A stretch of DNA of 64,000 nt from Colwellia sp. (GTDB lineage Bacteria; Pseudomonadota; Gammaproteobacteria; Enterobacterales; Alteromonadaceae): the NCBI GenBank assembly GCA_013215385.1, contig JABSOY010000017.1, positions 1 to 64,000 of the forward strand, in the 5' to 3' direction. Position 1 is the first letter of the stretch. The number at the start of each line of letters is the position of its first letter. The translations under genes and the position numbers were made by a program. Under the pieces are notes generated by a model, which did no database searches, was not told the origin of the DNA, and was given only the letters and a program-made list of their open reading frames with translations. Below, in pieces: positions 50,433 through 59,447 of the stretch.

Positions 50433-53400
50433 TTGCAGAATAAATACTCATTAGGTATTGAAGTAGATCCTGACGCTGATATCGTTTTTACTTCTGTAAA
50501 TAGCAAAGGAGGCTACGGGCAGTTAACAAAATATGTGCTTGAACACTCAAATATCAAAAAGTTAGCGCCTTCACCTATTGATATTGTTAACGGATTCCAT
50601 ATCGTTAAAGATAAGCATAGAACCATCGTTTTTATTGTTTCTGTAGACTCGCAGGTAGATGCTAAACAGTTACTTCAAAATAACCTCAGTAAAGCTTTTA
50701 AAGCACTTGGAGATTCTCTTTCAAAAAGAACACTGTGGCTTCCATTGATGGGAACAGGTGCCGGAGGGTTATCTTTAAAGTCTAGTGCTGAAATTACCAA
50801 AAATGTTCTAAATTCTTATAATAATATTGAGTTTGGCGCTACTCATATTTCAGTGAACAGAGATATCCCCAAAGACGAATTTATTAACTTACAAGAAATA
50901 TTTATAGGCCACCTCAAACCTTCTCCACCACTCCCTGACGATATTTCAGTATTAGTGAATGAGTTTTTAAAAATATTTCCTTTAAAAGAGCTTCATCAAC
51001 TCACCATAGATGAATACAGCAATACAGATGCAAAAAACTATTTCACCTATATGCTTGAGCATAAGACAGTAAAAGTTGGTGGAATTCGCGGTGGTAGTTC
51101 CTTTAAATTTGGCATATTCAAACGTAAGAGTACAGAACCCAAAACCTCATCAAGAACTTACATGTATTCAGATGGGTACGCATGGCTTGCTCAATATGGT
51201 ACAAGTAAAGAAGTTGCTTTCAATACCATCAAAAATTTAATCATAAAAACAGCACGACTTGCTTCCATAGGGCAAGTTGATGATATTGTTAATATATCTC
51301 TTGATAGTCGAGTTAAGTGGAAAATAGCGTATTTATACCAAAACTTTACATATCCTTCCATTATTAGTATTTATAAAAAAGAAGCTCTTGAATACTTAAC
51401 CAACCTAAAACCTGCAGAATTTACTTTTGCGAGGGCATATAAACAACTCATCGATGAAAAACCTGAAAACATTGATATTTCAACTTATAGCCAAACGCAG
51501 TGGAGAAAATGGAAACTTTATTGCAATGTTGCTAATTTTGAAACCGATAATAAAACAGGCATACAAACTCAAAACAGCCTCCCTAAAGAAAATTCCGATA
51601 CGGCAACCGTTGATGAGTACACGTATGAATACGAAGAAGAAGAAAATGAACCTCTCAAAACATCTGAAGAGGAAACAAAAGACAATTACGAAGTAGAAGT
51701 TAAAGAGGTTACCGCCTACAGTAATGACGATATCAATACAGAAGATCAATTTAATTTAAATAAAGAAATCAAAGCCCTCGCAGGAATCATAGCTTACAAA
51801 CAAACAGTCCCTCCACTAGCTATCGGCATATTTGGTGAATGGGGTGGCGGCAAAAGCTTTTATATGAATAAATTAAAAAGCGAAATTAACCAACTATCCA
51901 TTGGCGATTTATCTCAAAAAACACTTCAGCATGAGTACCCTTTCTATAAAAATATTGTTCAAATTGATTTCAATGCATGGAACTATGTAGAAAGTGATTT
52001 ATGGGCTAGCTTAGCTCAAAATATATACCAAGCACTATATGAACACCAAAATAACGGTTCAGAATTCAATGAATACTGGTTAAATGTTATAAAATACGGT
52101 GAAAAAAAATCAAGAGCCCTTGAACAAAACCTTGAAGGGATAAGAGAAAACTTAAAAAACAAAACAGCAGAAATTTCAAATTTAGAAGCTAACTTATCAA
52201 CGTTCTACAAAGGATTTGAAATTAGTGATGTTAGTAAAATTATTAGAGAAAACTTTAATGATGACATACCAACCCCTATTTCCTCAATATTAGGTCAATT
52301 AGAGTCTACAGAGGAAGCCTTTCACGGACTAGCGAAAGCCAATGGCGAAATATCTAAAATAAGTTGGTTAAGCCTACTAACAAGTTCACTAAAAACATTC
52401 ACAAAACCTATTACTAACCGCTATATAGCACTTTCTGTATTACTCTCATTAACTCTTATTATTATTGCCTACGCCAACCCGTTAGGTTTAGAAGACTTAA
52501 CTAAAAATATAACGGTAACATTAGGCCCTTTTGTTGCCGCTATTTTTACATTTGGTAAAGCCCATCTACAAAAAGTCACCGGTTGGTATAAGCAGTTTAA
52601 GAGCGTTAAAGCTTCATTAAACGCTCTTATTAAGAAAAACAATCAAAATTTCGAAAATGAAACTGATAAATTTAAAGAGCTTAATGAAAACCTTAATAAG
52701 GCCGTAACTGATAAATTAAATATTGAATCAGAAATAAACCAAGCCAAAAAAAGGCTGGGTTTTTTAACGCCAGAAATGCTTATTAATGATCATATTTCAA
52801 ATACGATTGATGACAACCGTTACGGTAAGCATTTAGGACTTCCTGCACTACTCAATGAAGATTTTAATGAGCTAGCGAGTGCTATAAACTTGCAAAATGA
52901 AGTATTAGATAACAACGCATTGTTTGCTAAAATTGAAGATGAAATAGAAGCCTATAAAAAACACCCTCATATCAACCGCATTGTTTTATATATTGACGAT
53001 CTAGACAGATGCCCGCCTAAAGTTGTTATTAAAGTACTCGAAGCGATTAATCTTTTTATGGCATCTAATCTTTTTATTGTGGTTTTAGGAGTCGATCCAC
53101 GTTGGTTGTTTTCTTCAATAAGAGAGCATTACTCTGAGTTAATGACCCACGAGCACAGTAAAGATGATGATTGCTTGGATATATCTACTCCTGAAGAATA
53201 TTTAGAGAAAATATTCCAAATCCCAATATGGCTTCAACGCCCAGATAGTAGCGAAGTGTTAAATCTCGTAAAAAGTATTATTGGTGATGTCATCACTCAA
53301 CAGAGCCAAGATGCACCTGAAACAGATAAGCAAGAAACATCTGAACACACGACTCCCCAAGAAGAAGATATTACTGGTGAAAGTTCGACAGCAAAGACCG

Positions 53401-53993
53401 TAGACGAAAAAGACAACCAAGATGGTCCAAGTAGTCAAGAGCTTAAAGCTCTAGAAACAGTTCAATTACAACGCCTTGAAAGTATAGAAATTGAATACAT
53501 ACAAAAATTAGCGCCCATTTTAGGACGATCGCCAAGGTCGATAAAGCGTTACTTAAATCTATATCGTATTATTAAAACGTCGCTTCCTGATGATAAGGTT
53601 CAACTAATGATAAATCCGGTCAATTCTGAAACTTATGGCTACAAAACCATTGGTTTTTTATTAGCTGTTGTAGTCGGGTGGCCTAGAATATCAAATTTCA
53701 TCTTTAAAATTATCGAAGAAGAATATCAAGACGGTGAAACCTTTACCATAGCTTCGTTATTAGCGCTTCTGCAAAGTAAAATGAAACTTTTAAATGAACA
53801 GCAACAGCCTGAGCAAGATGATAGATACTTGACAGCAATGCGACATAAAAAAGCACAAAAAACACTGTTTAATCGATTAGAAACAAGTATCAATGAAATA
53901 GATGCTGATATTTTAAATGAAACGTTGAACCCTTTAAAAAATTGGAACAAGGAAGTTGCAAGATTTTCATACAACAAGCTTCATGACTTTTAA
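50433..53993 (+). CDS. KAP-family P-loop NTPase with macro-like N-terminal domain
   Basis: The 1186-residue product begins with a region of about 160 residues that resembles a macro domain (RTLWLPLMGTGAGGLSLKS, GTGAGG at 107-112). A domain of unknown type follows (about 195-325, WKIAYLYQNFTYPSIISI) and then a charged linker. The KAP NTPase core has Walker A GEWGGGKS at 468-475, two membrane helices at about 664-685 and 697-713 inserted in the ATPase, and Walker B IDDLD at 854-858. KAP NTPases include phage-exclusion proteins such as PifA. The combination with a macro-like domain suggests an NAD- or ADP-ribose-linked defence system. The start is TTG, AAAGGAA about eight bases before. It lies in an integrase-flanked segment. 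Confidence 0.82.
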   Translation: MQNKYSLGIEVDPDADIVFTSVNSKGGYGQLTKYVLEHSNIKKLAPSPIDIVNGFHIVKDKHRTIVFIVSVDSQVDAKQLLQNNLSKAFKALGDSLSKRTLWLPLMGTGAGGLSLKSSAEITKNVLNSYNNIEFGATHISVNRDIPKDEFINLQEIFIGHLKPSPPLPDDISVLVNEFLKIFPLKELHQLTIDEYSNTDAKNYFTYMLEHKTVKVGGIRGGSSFKFGIFKRKSTEPKTSSRTYMYSDGYAWLAQYGTSKEVAFNTIKNLIIKTARLASIGQVDDIVNISLDSRVKWKIAYLYQNFTYPSIISIYKKEALEYLTNLKPAEFTFARAYKQLIDEKPENIDISTYSQTQWRKWKLYCNVANFETDNKTGIQTQNSLPKENSDTATVDEYTYEYEEEENEPLKTSEEETKDNYEVEVKEVTAYSNDDINTEDQFNLNKEIKALAGIIAYKQTVPPLAIGIFGEWGGGKSFYMNKLKSEINQLSIGDLSQKTLQHEYPFYKNIVQIDFNAWNYVESDLWASLAQNIYQALYEHQNNGSEFNEYWLNVIKYGEKKSRALEQNLEGIRENLKNKTAEISNLEANLSTFYKGFEISDVSKIIRENFNDDIPTPISSILGQLESTEEAFHGLAKANGEISKISWLSLLTSSLKTFTKPITNRYIALSVLLSLTLIIIAYANPLGLEDLTKNITVTLGPFVAAIFTFGKAHLQKVTGWYKQFKSVKASLNALIKKNNQNFENETDKFKELNENLNKAVTDKLNIESEINQAKKRLGFLTPEMLINDHISNTIDDNRYGKHLGLPALLNEDFNELASAINLQNEVLDNNALFAKIEDEIEAYKKHPHINRIVLYIDDLDRCPPKVVIKVLEAINLFMASNLFIVVLGVDPRWLFSSIREHYSELMTHEHSKDDDCLDISTPEEYLEKIFQIPIWLQRPDSSEVLNLVKSIIGDVITQQSQDAPETDKQETSEHTTPQEEDITGESSTAKTVDEKDNQDGPSSQELKALETVQLQRLESIEIEYIQKLAPILGRSPRSIKRYLNLYRIIKTSLPDDKVQLMINPVNSETYGYKTIGFLLAVVVGWPRISNFIFKIIEEEYQDGETFTIASLLALLQSKMKLLNEQQQPEQDDRYLTAMRHKKAQKTLFNRLETSINEIDADILNETLNPLKNWNKEVARFSYNKLHDF

Positions 53994-54093
53994 CGGATCC
54001 GATACTTTAATTGACCGCGATATCATTGTTTTTTAACAAATACCGCGGTTAACTAAAATGCACTTACATGCCACCATAAAACGTACTAACAGC
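53994..54093. other. Intergenic stretch after the KAP gene
   Basis: There is no gene. CGCGATATC/GATATCGCG-like text near 54014-54045 pairs partly (ACCGCGATATCATTG with ACCGCGGTTAAC) and may end the KAP transcript. The following 750 bases up to sbcB hold only the two pseudogenes. Confidence 0.4.
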
Positions 54094-54500
54094 CGCTTTA
54101 ACCTTTTCGGTTAATCTTGGGTATTACCTTTTTACGTTGTAGCACGCTTGGGGCTCTTTCCATAGTGGCGATAATATCTACAATACACGACCAGAAACTT
54201 CCACAATCGCATGACTATCCCGCCAATTTGGGCAATGCGATTCAACCTATGACCAAAACGCTTTGCTATGATCTTTATGTACCGTATGACATAACTCATG
54301 CACTATAATGTAATCGGCAACCGCAGGTGAAAACTCCATGCAACGTGGATGAAATTCAATTTTATTCTCTTTCATTGATTTTACTCTGTATCCATCCTTC
54401 TATCGAAGATCTTGCCCATGTGATTGTCCTAAGACTTAGATGTATCGGTTCAGGAAAGTCACCATCTTTAACTAAATGCCCAATTAATGTGCCCTTCTAG
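54094..54500 (-). pseudogene. Decayed YgjP/DUF45-type zinc metallopeptidase gene
   Basis: On the minus strand one frame reads MKENKIEFHP..., then VADYIIVHELCHTVHKDHSK, then AFWS, a stop, and VESHCPNWRDSHAIVEVSG, then another stop. HELCH...H with FW...P.W is the signature of the YgjP-type (DUF45) metallopeptidase. Upstream fragments in other frames (TWARSSIEGWIQ) fit the earlier part of the same family. At least two stops and a frame change make it a pseudogene. Confidence 0.65.
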
Positions 54501-54708
54501 AGCTTAGATATACAATTAAAATTCATGTCAAATATAATTGGGTAGCTACCAAGGCACATCCGTTGAGCTTTATCATTAATATCATATAGATATTAACTCT
54601 TCCTTTTTTACTTACTTGGTTCGATAAAGAGCCGCGATCAGATTTTTCTAATGTTTTATCTCTTCTTTTAGCATGAAATGATTTTATTTGTGACGCTGAT
54701 AGAGTCAT
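54494..54708 (-). pseudogene. Tyrosine integrase fragment (N-terminus), right end of probable island
   Basis: The minus-strand frame starts MTLSASQIKSFHAKRRD, continues EKSDRGSLSNQVSKKGRV and then loses frame; the other frame continues DKAQRMCLGSYPIIFDM. Joined, this matches the start of DUF4102-type integrases (..LSD..GL.L.VS..G......GK.QR..LGSYP...L). It is the same part of the protein, same strand, as the fragment at 45.3 kb. Confidence 0.62.
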
Positions 54709-54856
54709 GACTATTACCTGTGTTAATATTCATTTGTTAAGCTTTTTTGGTACACAACTAAATGCACAGTTGAGCTATCACACAAAATAATTCCATGTCA
54801 TTAACTCGTTTACTGACCTTTATTTTAAACTATAAAACAACAAGTTAATCTCACTT

Positions 54857-56317
54857 ATGGTCACAAAAACTCACTTAGACTCACAACCTTCAATTCTCTG
54901 GCACGATTATGAAACATTCGGCATATCACCGAAGTTTGATAAACCATCTCAGTTTGCAGGTATTCGTACCGATCTTGAGTTAAACATCATAGGAAAGCCT
55001 GAGATGTTTTATTGTCGGCCGCCACAAGATTATCTGCCTCAGCCTGAAGCATGTTTAATTACCGGCATTACGCCACAAAAAGCCCAGCAAGACGGATTGT
55101 CTGAAGCCGACTTTGCTGCGCGTATTCATACTTTATTTACCCAGCCCAATACTTGTGTTGCAGGCTATAACAATATTCGTTTTGATGATGAATTTACTCG
55201 TTACCTGCTTTATCGCAATTTTTACGATCCGTATGCGCGGGAATGGCAAAATGGTAATTCTCGTTGGGATATTATCGATATGGTACGCGCATGTTATGCG
55301 CTTCGCCCTGAAGGTATAAATTGGCCAACCGTTGAACGTGATGGCGAGCAAGTGGTGAGCTTTCGTCTTGAGTTGTTAACCAAAGCCAATGATATTGCTC
55401 ATGAAGCGGCTCATGACGCGATGAGTGATGTTTACGCTACTATTGCTATGGCTAAGTTAATTAAAGATAAACAACCTAAGTTATACGAGTTTATTTTTAA
55501 TCTGAAAAATAAAAAGCAGGTTGCTGAATTACTCGATGTTTATAATATGACTCCGGTTGTTCATACCTCGAGCAAAATTTCTTCAGAGCACGGTTGTACC
55601 AGTTGGTTCGCGCCGTTTGCTTATCATCCTGTCAATAAAAATGCCATTATCGCCGTTGATTTAGCGCTTGACCCTCAGCCATTATTTGACTTAAGTGCAC
55701 AAGAAATCAAAGCTCGCTTATATACTCGACATGATGAATTAGCCGAAGATGAATTGCCCATTCCTATCAAACTTATTCACCTCAATAAGTGCCCAATTGT
55801 AGCGCCAGCAAAAACATTATTACCTGAAAATGCCAAGCGTTTGAATATTCCTCGAGATCTTTGTCTAGAAAACTTAGCGAAATTGAAACAGCACTTAGAA
55901 GTAAGGGATAAATTAGCTGAGGTCTTTGAAGCAGAAGATTATAGCGATCAACCCCAGCCAGATGCTGAGCATTCGTTATACGGCGGAAGTTTCTTTTCGC
56001 ACAGCGATAAAGCGCAAATGGATATTTTACGTGGGCTGCCAGCAGAGCAATTAGCAACGCACCCATTTACCTTTCAAGATGAACGATTAACCTCTTTATT
56101 GTTTTTATATCGGGCTAGAAATTACCCCTTAACATTAACAAGCGCAGAGCAACAAAAATGGCAGCAACGATGCCAAGACAAAATACAGTTTGGCGGCAAA
56201 GGGTTGTTAAGTGCTGATGAGTTTATGATCACCTTAGAAAACTTAGCCCATGAACATGAAAGTGATGAGGGAAAAATGAAGGTATTAAAAGCGCTGTATC
56301 AATACCTGCAATCTTAA
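54857..56317 (+). CDS. sbcB: Exodeoxyribonuclease I
   Basis: The 486-residue product matches ExoI over its whole length (E. coli 475 residues). The DEDDh exonuclease domain has Asp17 and Glu19 in HDYETFG, then ITGITPQKA, GYNNIRFDDEFTRYLLYRNFYDPYA, and the AHDAMSDVYATIAMAKL segment with the last active-site residues. The SH3-like and helical C-terminal parts (LIHLNKCPIVAPAKTL, LYGGSFFSHSDKA) are also conserved. It degrades single-stranded DNA 3' to 5' in recombination and mismatch repair. The ATG at 54857 starts the conserved part only about 12 residues later. This gene looks like ancestral chromosome and marks the right edge of the island. Confidence 0.95.
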   Translation: MVTKTHLDSQPSILWHDYETFGISPKFDKPSQFAGIRTDLELNIIGKPEMFYCRPPQDYLPQPEACLITGITPQKAQQDGLSEADFAARIHTLFTQPNTCVAGYNNIRFDDEFTRYLLYRNFYDPYAREWQNGNSRWDIIDMVRACYALRPEGINWPTVERDGEQVVSFRLELLTKANDIAHEAAHDAMSDVYATIAMAKLIKDKQPKLYEFIFNLKNKKQVAELLDVYNMTPVVHTSSKISSEHGCTSWFAPFAYHPVNKNAIIAVDLALDPQPLFDLSAQEIKARLYTRHDELAEDELPIPIKLIHLNKCPIVAPAKTLLPENAKRLNIPRDLCLENLAKLKQHLEVRDKLAEVFEAEDYSDQPQPDAEHSLYGGSFFSHSDKAQMDILRGLPAEQLATHPFTFQDERLTSLLFLYRARNYPLTLTSAEQQKWQQRCQDKIQFGGKGLLSADEFMITLENLAHEHESDEGKMKVLKALYQYLQS

Positions 56318-56432
56318 TATGATGCAAAACAATCTGTATAAGTATCCAATAATTATCTATATCAGTAGCACGTAAACTAACGGTAAATAAAATAATTTAG
56401 CGTTAGTTTTTTAATAAAGAACATTAAATTTA

Positions 56433-56924
56433 TCAGCTATAACTAGCAAATGAAGTATGAGCCTTCATGTCTAAATAATTAATAAGGTAATTCGTTGTTT
56501 CTTCAATATTACTGACATCACTTGGAATAACCAAGATGGTATTATCACTTGCCATACAAGCTAAAATACCCGATGACTCGCCCATATCCTCTACAATTTT
56601 AGCAATTAACCTTGCTGCACCAATAACCGTTTTTATGATTATTTGCATATTATTGTGCTTTATTCCTAAGATAACCGAGTCAATAGACTCTTGAACTCGC
56701 GGGATATACTGCTTAGCAGGTAAGCGATAAACTGCGTCATTATTATTATTTCGAAATTTAATTGCCCCTACTTTTTTCAATAAACGTGAAATGCGCGTTT
56801 GGGTAACGTTTTCAAAACCTCGTAAAGATAGAGCACGAGCTAGTTGTAACTGCGAACCGAAGCGTTGGTCATTTAACAGCGACTTAACCGTATCAAGTAA
56901 ATCAGACTCTGAAATATTCATCAT
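56433..56924 (-). CDS. argR: ArgR-family regulator with altered arginine-binding loop
   Basis: The 163-residue product has the ArgR winged helix at about 8-75 (QLQLARALSLRGFENVTQTR is the recognition region) and the C-terminal oligomerisation domain at about 95-155. In E. coli ArgR the loop GDDTI contributes two aspartates to arginine binding; here it reads SDNTI at 126-130, so the first Gly and the second Asp differ, and TSPGAA has become TVIGAA. It may bind another ligand or bind arginine weakly. It is the first gene to the left of a CapA/amidohydrolase/M14/TonB-receptor cluster, all on the same strand but in order after it, so it could control that cluster instead of arginine synthesis. 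Confidence 0.85.
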   Translation of the reverse strand: MMNISESDLLDTVKSLLNDQRFGSQLQLARALSLRGFENVTQTRISRLLKKVGAIKFRNNNNDAVYRLPAKQYIPRVQESIDSVILGIKHNNMQIIIKTVIGAARLIAKIVEDMGESSGILACMASDNTILVIPSDVSNIEETTNYLINYLDMKAHTSFASYS

Positions 56925-56962
56925 AATTTTTTTCGTCGTTACCCTTTATAAAAACTTATTAA

Positions 56963-59029
56963 TTAATGCTTTAGTGTTATTGGTTGACTAATCATTCTGT
57001 CAACACCTAAATACGAAGCTTGAGTACTTTCGCTATTGAAGCGATTAGGCTTAAGCTGTTTGCTATAGGCGGTTTGCCATTCTATTAAAGAAAAATCATC
57101 AATATTAAGGGTGACTTCTTCACCATTTTCTAACACCGCCTGAGCAAGCACTCGGTAACTTTTATAACCGACACGCGGTGAATTAAATTCTATTTCTACA
57201 TTCTGCCATTGGTTGTTTGGCGTTACGTCGACTGTGCCAATTAAATGCTTTTTACCATTTTTAAAAGCATCAAATAATTTTTGTCTTTTTTTACGTCCCT
57301 GCCAATAAAAATTAACCTTAACCGCAGCTTGCGCTTTAAACTTAGCTTTTAAGGTCATTGCACTGCTCGCTTTATACACGCGTCTAAAACTTTGCATACC
57401 GAAAACATTATCTTCTGTTGGTTTTACTTGTATCGCCAAGCTGTGCTTTCCACTGGCACCAAAGTCATTAATTGAAGTACTTGCTCGGTCAAATAACCAG
57501 CCTCGTTCAGGGCTGTCAAAAAGGTTGAAGGTTTCAAAGTTACTGTCATTGATAAGGTTAATTCCTAGGCGGTAACGTACTTCATTATTAGGTAAAACGA
57601 CCTGTGTTATCGGTTGTTGCCATGGTAGTTCATATAAACTTGCCACGCGTTCATTACTGCCGAACAAGAGCTGTGTTGCTTGGTTTTCTTTATGTTCACC
57701 CTCTAATACCGCTGATTTTAAGGTAATAACACCATGCCCCCCTGACTGACCAATGTCTGTATTACGAATTTTAGAAAGTGTTTTAAGGCGTTTCATTACG
57801 GTATAACGGTGCATACCTGTTGCCGGTGTGGGTTTATAGCCTTTAACATAAATAGGTACTATTTCTGCACGGTGAAATTTTTCGCCATCAAGCCACACAT
57901 ATAAAATAAAACTGTGTTGAGTTGCGCTAAAATTTTGGTCGAATATAAAATTACCCATTGAATAAGCGATGAGTTTGTTGTTGTAAAGCTCTAAGCCTTG
58001 AGTAACATGGGGATGATGCGCAATAGCTAACGCGGCTCCTGCATCTAAAGATGATTTTAATCTTTGTTCGGTAACGCCTGTTGGGTTATTAGCGTACTCT
58101 TGGCTGCCATGATATTGAACAATGGTGATATTGTTTTTAGCGACTTGTTTCTTTACTGAACTCAGCATATTTTCCATTGAACCATATGCCGCGCCGCCAT
58201 GAGCATTATTTGCCGTTTGGGTCGGATTCGCACTGCCTTCCCAGCCAACGTAACCAAGCATAGCAAAGGTATTATTCTTTATTTTTTGTTGATGAGCCTT
58301 CAAAGCAGATTTTTCATTAATACCCGCACCTGAATAAGCTAATTTACTGTCGGCTAGAAATTTTAAGGTAGAGTGTAAACCTGAGTCCATATAATCATAA
58401 GTATGGTTATTGCCAAGGGATACATAATCAATACCCGCCCAACTTAATGCGTCTAGTATTTCAGGTTGAGAATAAAAGGTTACTGACTTAGGCGCTCGTT
58501 CGGCGGGTTTTTTATCTGCAATTTGTGTTTCTAAATTAACCGCGGCGTAATCAGCGATGCTCATGTAGGGTTTAATATGCGAGACAATGGCACGGCTATC
58601 TGCGGTTTTATTATCTGGGTGAATTAAAATCTCATCGCCAAAGTAAGGTTTATAAAAACGACGTCCCATCATAACATCGCCGCCAAAAGCTAGCATTACA
58701 CGTTGTTTAGCTTTTTTAACTAAGGTTATATCACTGATATTTCTTATGTTTTTAGAAGCTTGTACTAATTCAAAATGGCTAAATGTTTGCACACTAGAGA
58801 AATAATTAGCATGCGATAAAACAACTTGGTAACTGTCTGCGACTTTTGCTTTAATCAAAAATGTACCATCATGGCTAGTTGTTACTTTTTTATCTCCCAC
58901 GGTAATATCAACACCTGCAAGCGGTTTTCCTTGCTCGGTCTTAACTTTGCCATTAATAGCGAAATTATCGTTAGCAAAGCTATTCACCGTAAAGATAAAT
59001 AATAAAAAGCACCAAAATTTGTTCATCAT
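56963..59029 (-). CDS. CapA/PgsA-type calcineurin-like protein with accessory beta domains
   Basis: The 688-residue product has a signal peptide (about 1-19, NSFA), a CarboxypepD-regulatory-like beta domain (about 22-90, GKVKTEQGKPLAGVDITV) and a CapA domain at about 110-400. The CapA domain has GDVMMGRRF, AAVNLETQIAD, SLGNNHTYDYMDSGL, QYHGSQEY, HHPHVTQG and YSMGNFIFDQ, the metal-binding segments of the calcineurin-like phosphoesterase relatives. The C-terminal part (about 495-660) looks like a carbohydrate-binding jelly roll. CapA is known in poly-gamma-glutamate export, but secreted relatives may act as hydrolases. Its stop is 38 bases from argR; the upstream gap holds tandem 11-base repeats. 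Confidence 0.83.
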   Translation of the reverse strand: MMNKFWCFLLFIFTVNSFANDNFAINGKVKTEQGKPLAGVDITVGDKKVTTSHDGTFLIKAKVADSYQVVLSHANYFSSVQTFSHFELVQASKNIRNISDITLVKKAKQRVMLAFGGDVMMGRRFYKPYFGDEILIHPDNKTADSRAIVSHIKPYMSIADYAAVNLETQIADKKPAERAPKSVTFYSQPEILDALSWAGIDYVSLGNNHTYDYMDSGLHSTLKFLADSKLAYSGAGINEKSALKAHQQKIKNNTFAMLGYVGWEGSANPTQTANNAHGGAAYGSMENMLSSVKKQVAKNNITIVQYHGSQEYANNPTGVTEQRLKSSLDAGAALAIAHHPHVTQGLELYNNKLIAYSMGNFIFDQNFSATQHSFILYVWLDGEKFHRAEIVPIYVKGYKPTPATGMHRYTVMKRLKTLSKIRNTDIGQSGGHGVITLKSAVLEGEHKENQATQLLFGSNERVASLYELPWQQPITQVVLPNNEVRYRLGINLINDSNFETFNLFDSPERGWLFDRASTSINDFGASGKHSLAIQVKPTEDNVFGMQSFRRVYKASSAMTLKAKFKAQAAVKVNFYWQGRKKRQKLFDAFKNGKKHLIGTVDVTPNNQWQNVEIEFNSPRVGYKSYRVLAQAVLENGEEVTLNIDDFSLIEWQTAYSKQLKPNRFNSESTQASYLGVDRMISQPITLKH

Positions 59030-59135
59030 ATTTCCTAAATTAAAACAATTAACAGCTACTACTATATAGCTTTTTTATTGAAACCTTTATTCATAAAATA
59101 AACAAACCTATAACCTAAGCGCATGAACTTAATTA

Positions 59136-59168
59136 TGATTAAACTCTGATTAAATTCTGATTAAATTC
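59136..59168. repeat. Three tandem 11-base repeats in the divergent promoter region
   Basis: TGATTAAACTC, TGATTAAATTC and TGATTAAATTC follow each other without gaps, one per helical turn, between the capA-like gene and the small Thr-rich gene. This is the usual look of a cooperative operator. ArgR half-sites (TGAAT/ATTCA) overlap it only partly (AATTCAC at the right end). Confidence 0.55.
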
Positions 59169-59282
59169 ACTCGCATGACCTATAGCCTTTATTTATGAAG
59201 TACTAAAACTTTAGCAATATTAATGTTCAAAGAATTAAGTGAGGATAAGGAATACTCTATAAACAACGATACCGAGGCAATG

Positions 59283-59447
59283 ATGACAAACACAACAACT
59301 AATAACGATGAAACAACAACTGAAGAAAAGAAAACCACTCATTCATTTTTCACACGAAGTACGTTAAGCAAAGCACATAAAGAATTTACCACGCCTGCTC
59401 ATGAAAGTGATGATATAACGCCTTTTTATGTATTAGGTTATAACTAA
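59283..59447 (+). CDS. Small Thr-rich protein of unknown function
   Basis: The product has 54 residues from the second ATG at 59283 (CGAGG about five bases before); a longer frame from 59223 gives 74 residues. About half the first 20 residues are Thr, Asn or Glu; the C-terminal segment ITPFYVLGYN is hydrophobic and differs from the rest. No signal peptide or family is recognised. It overlaps the end of the solute-binding protein gene by four bases, tail to tail. It could be a secreted or modified peptide precursor, or chance. Confidence 0.4.
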   Translation: MTNTTTNNDETTTEEKKTTHSFFTRSTLSKAHKEFTTPAHESDDITPFYVLGYN

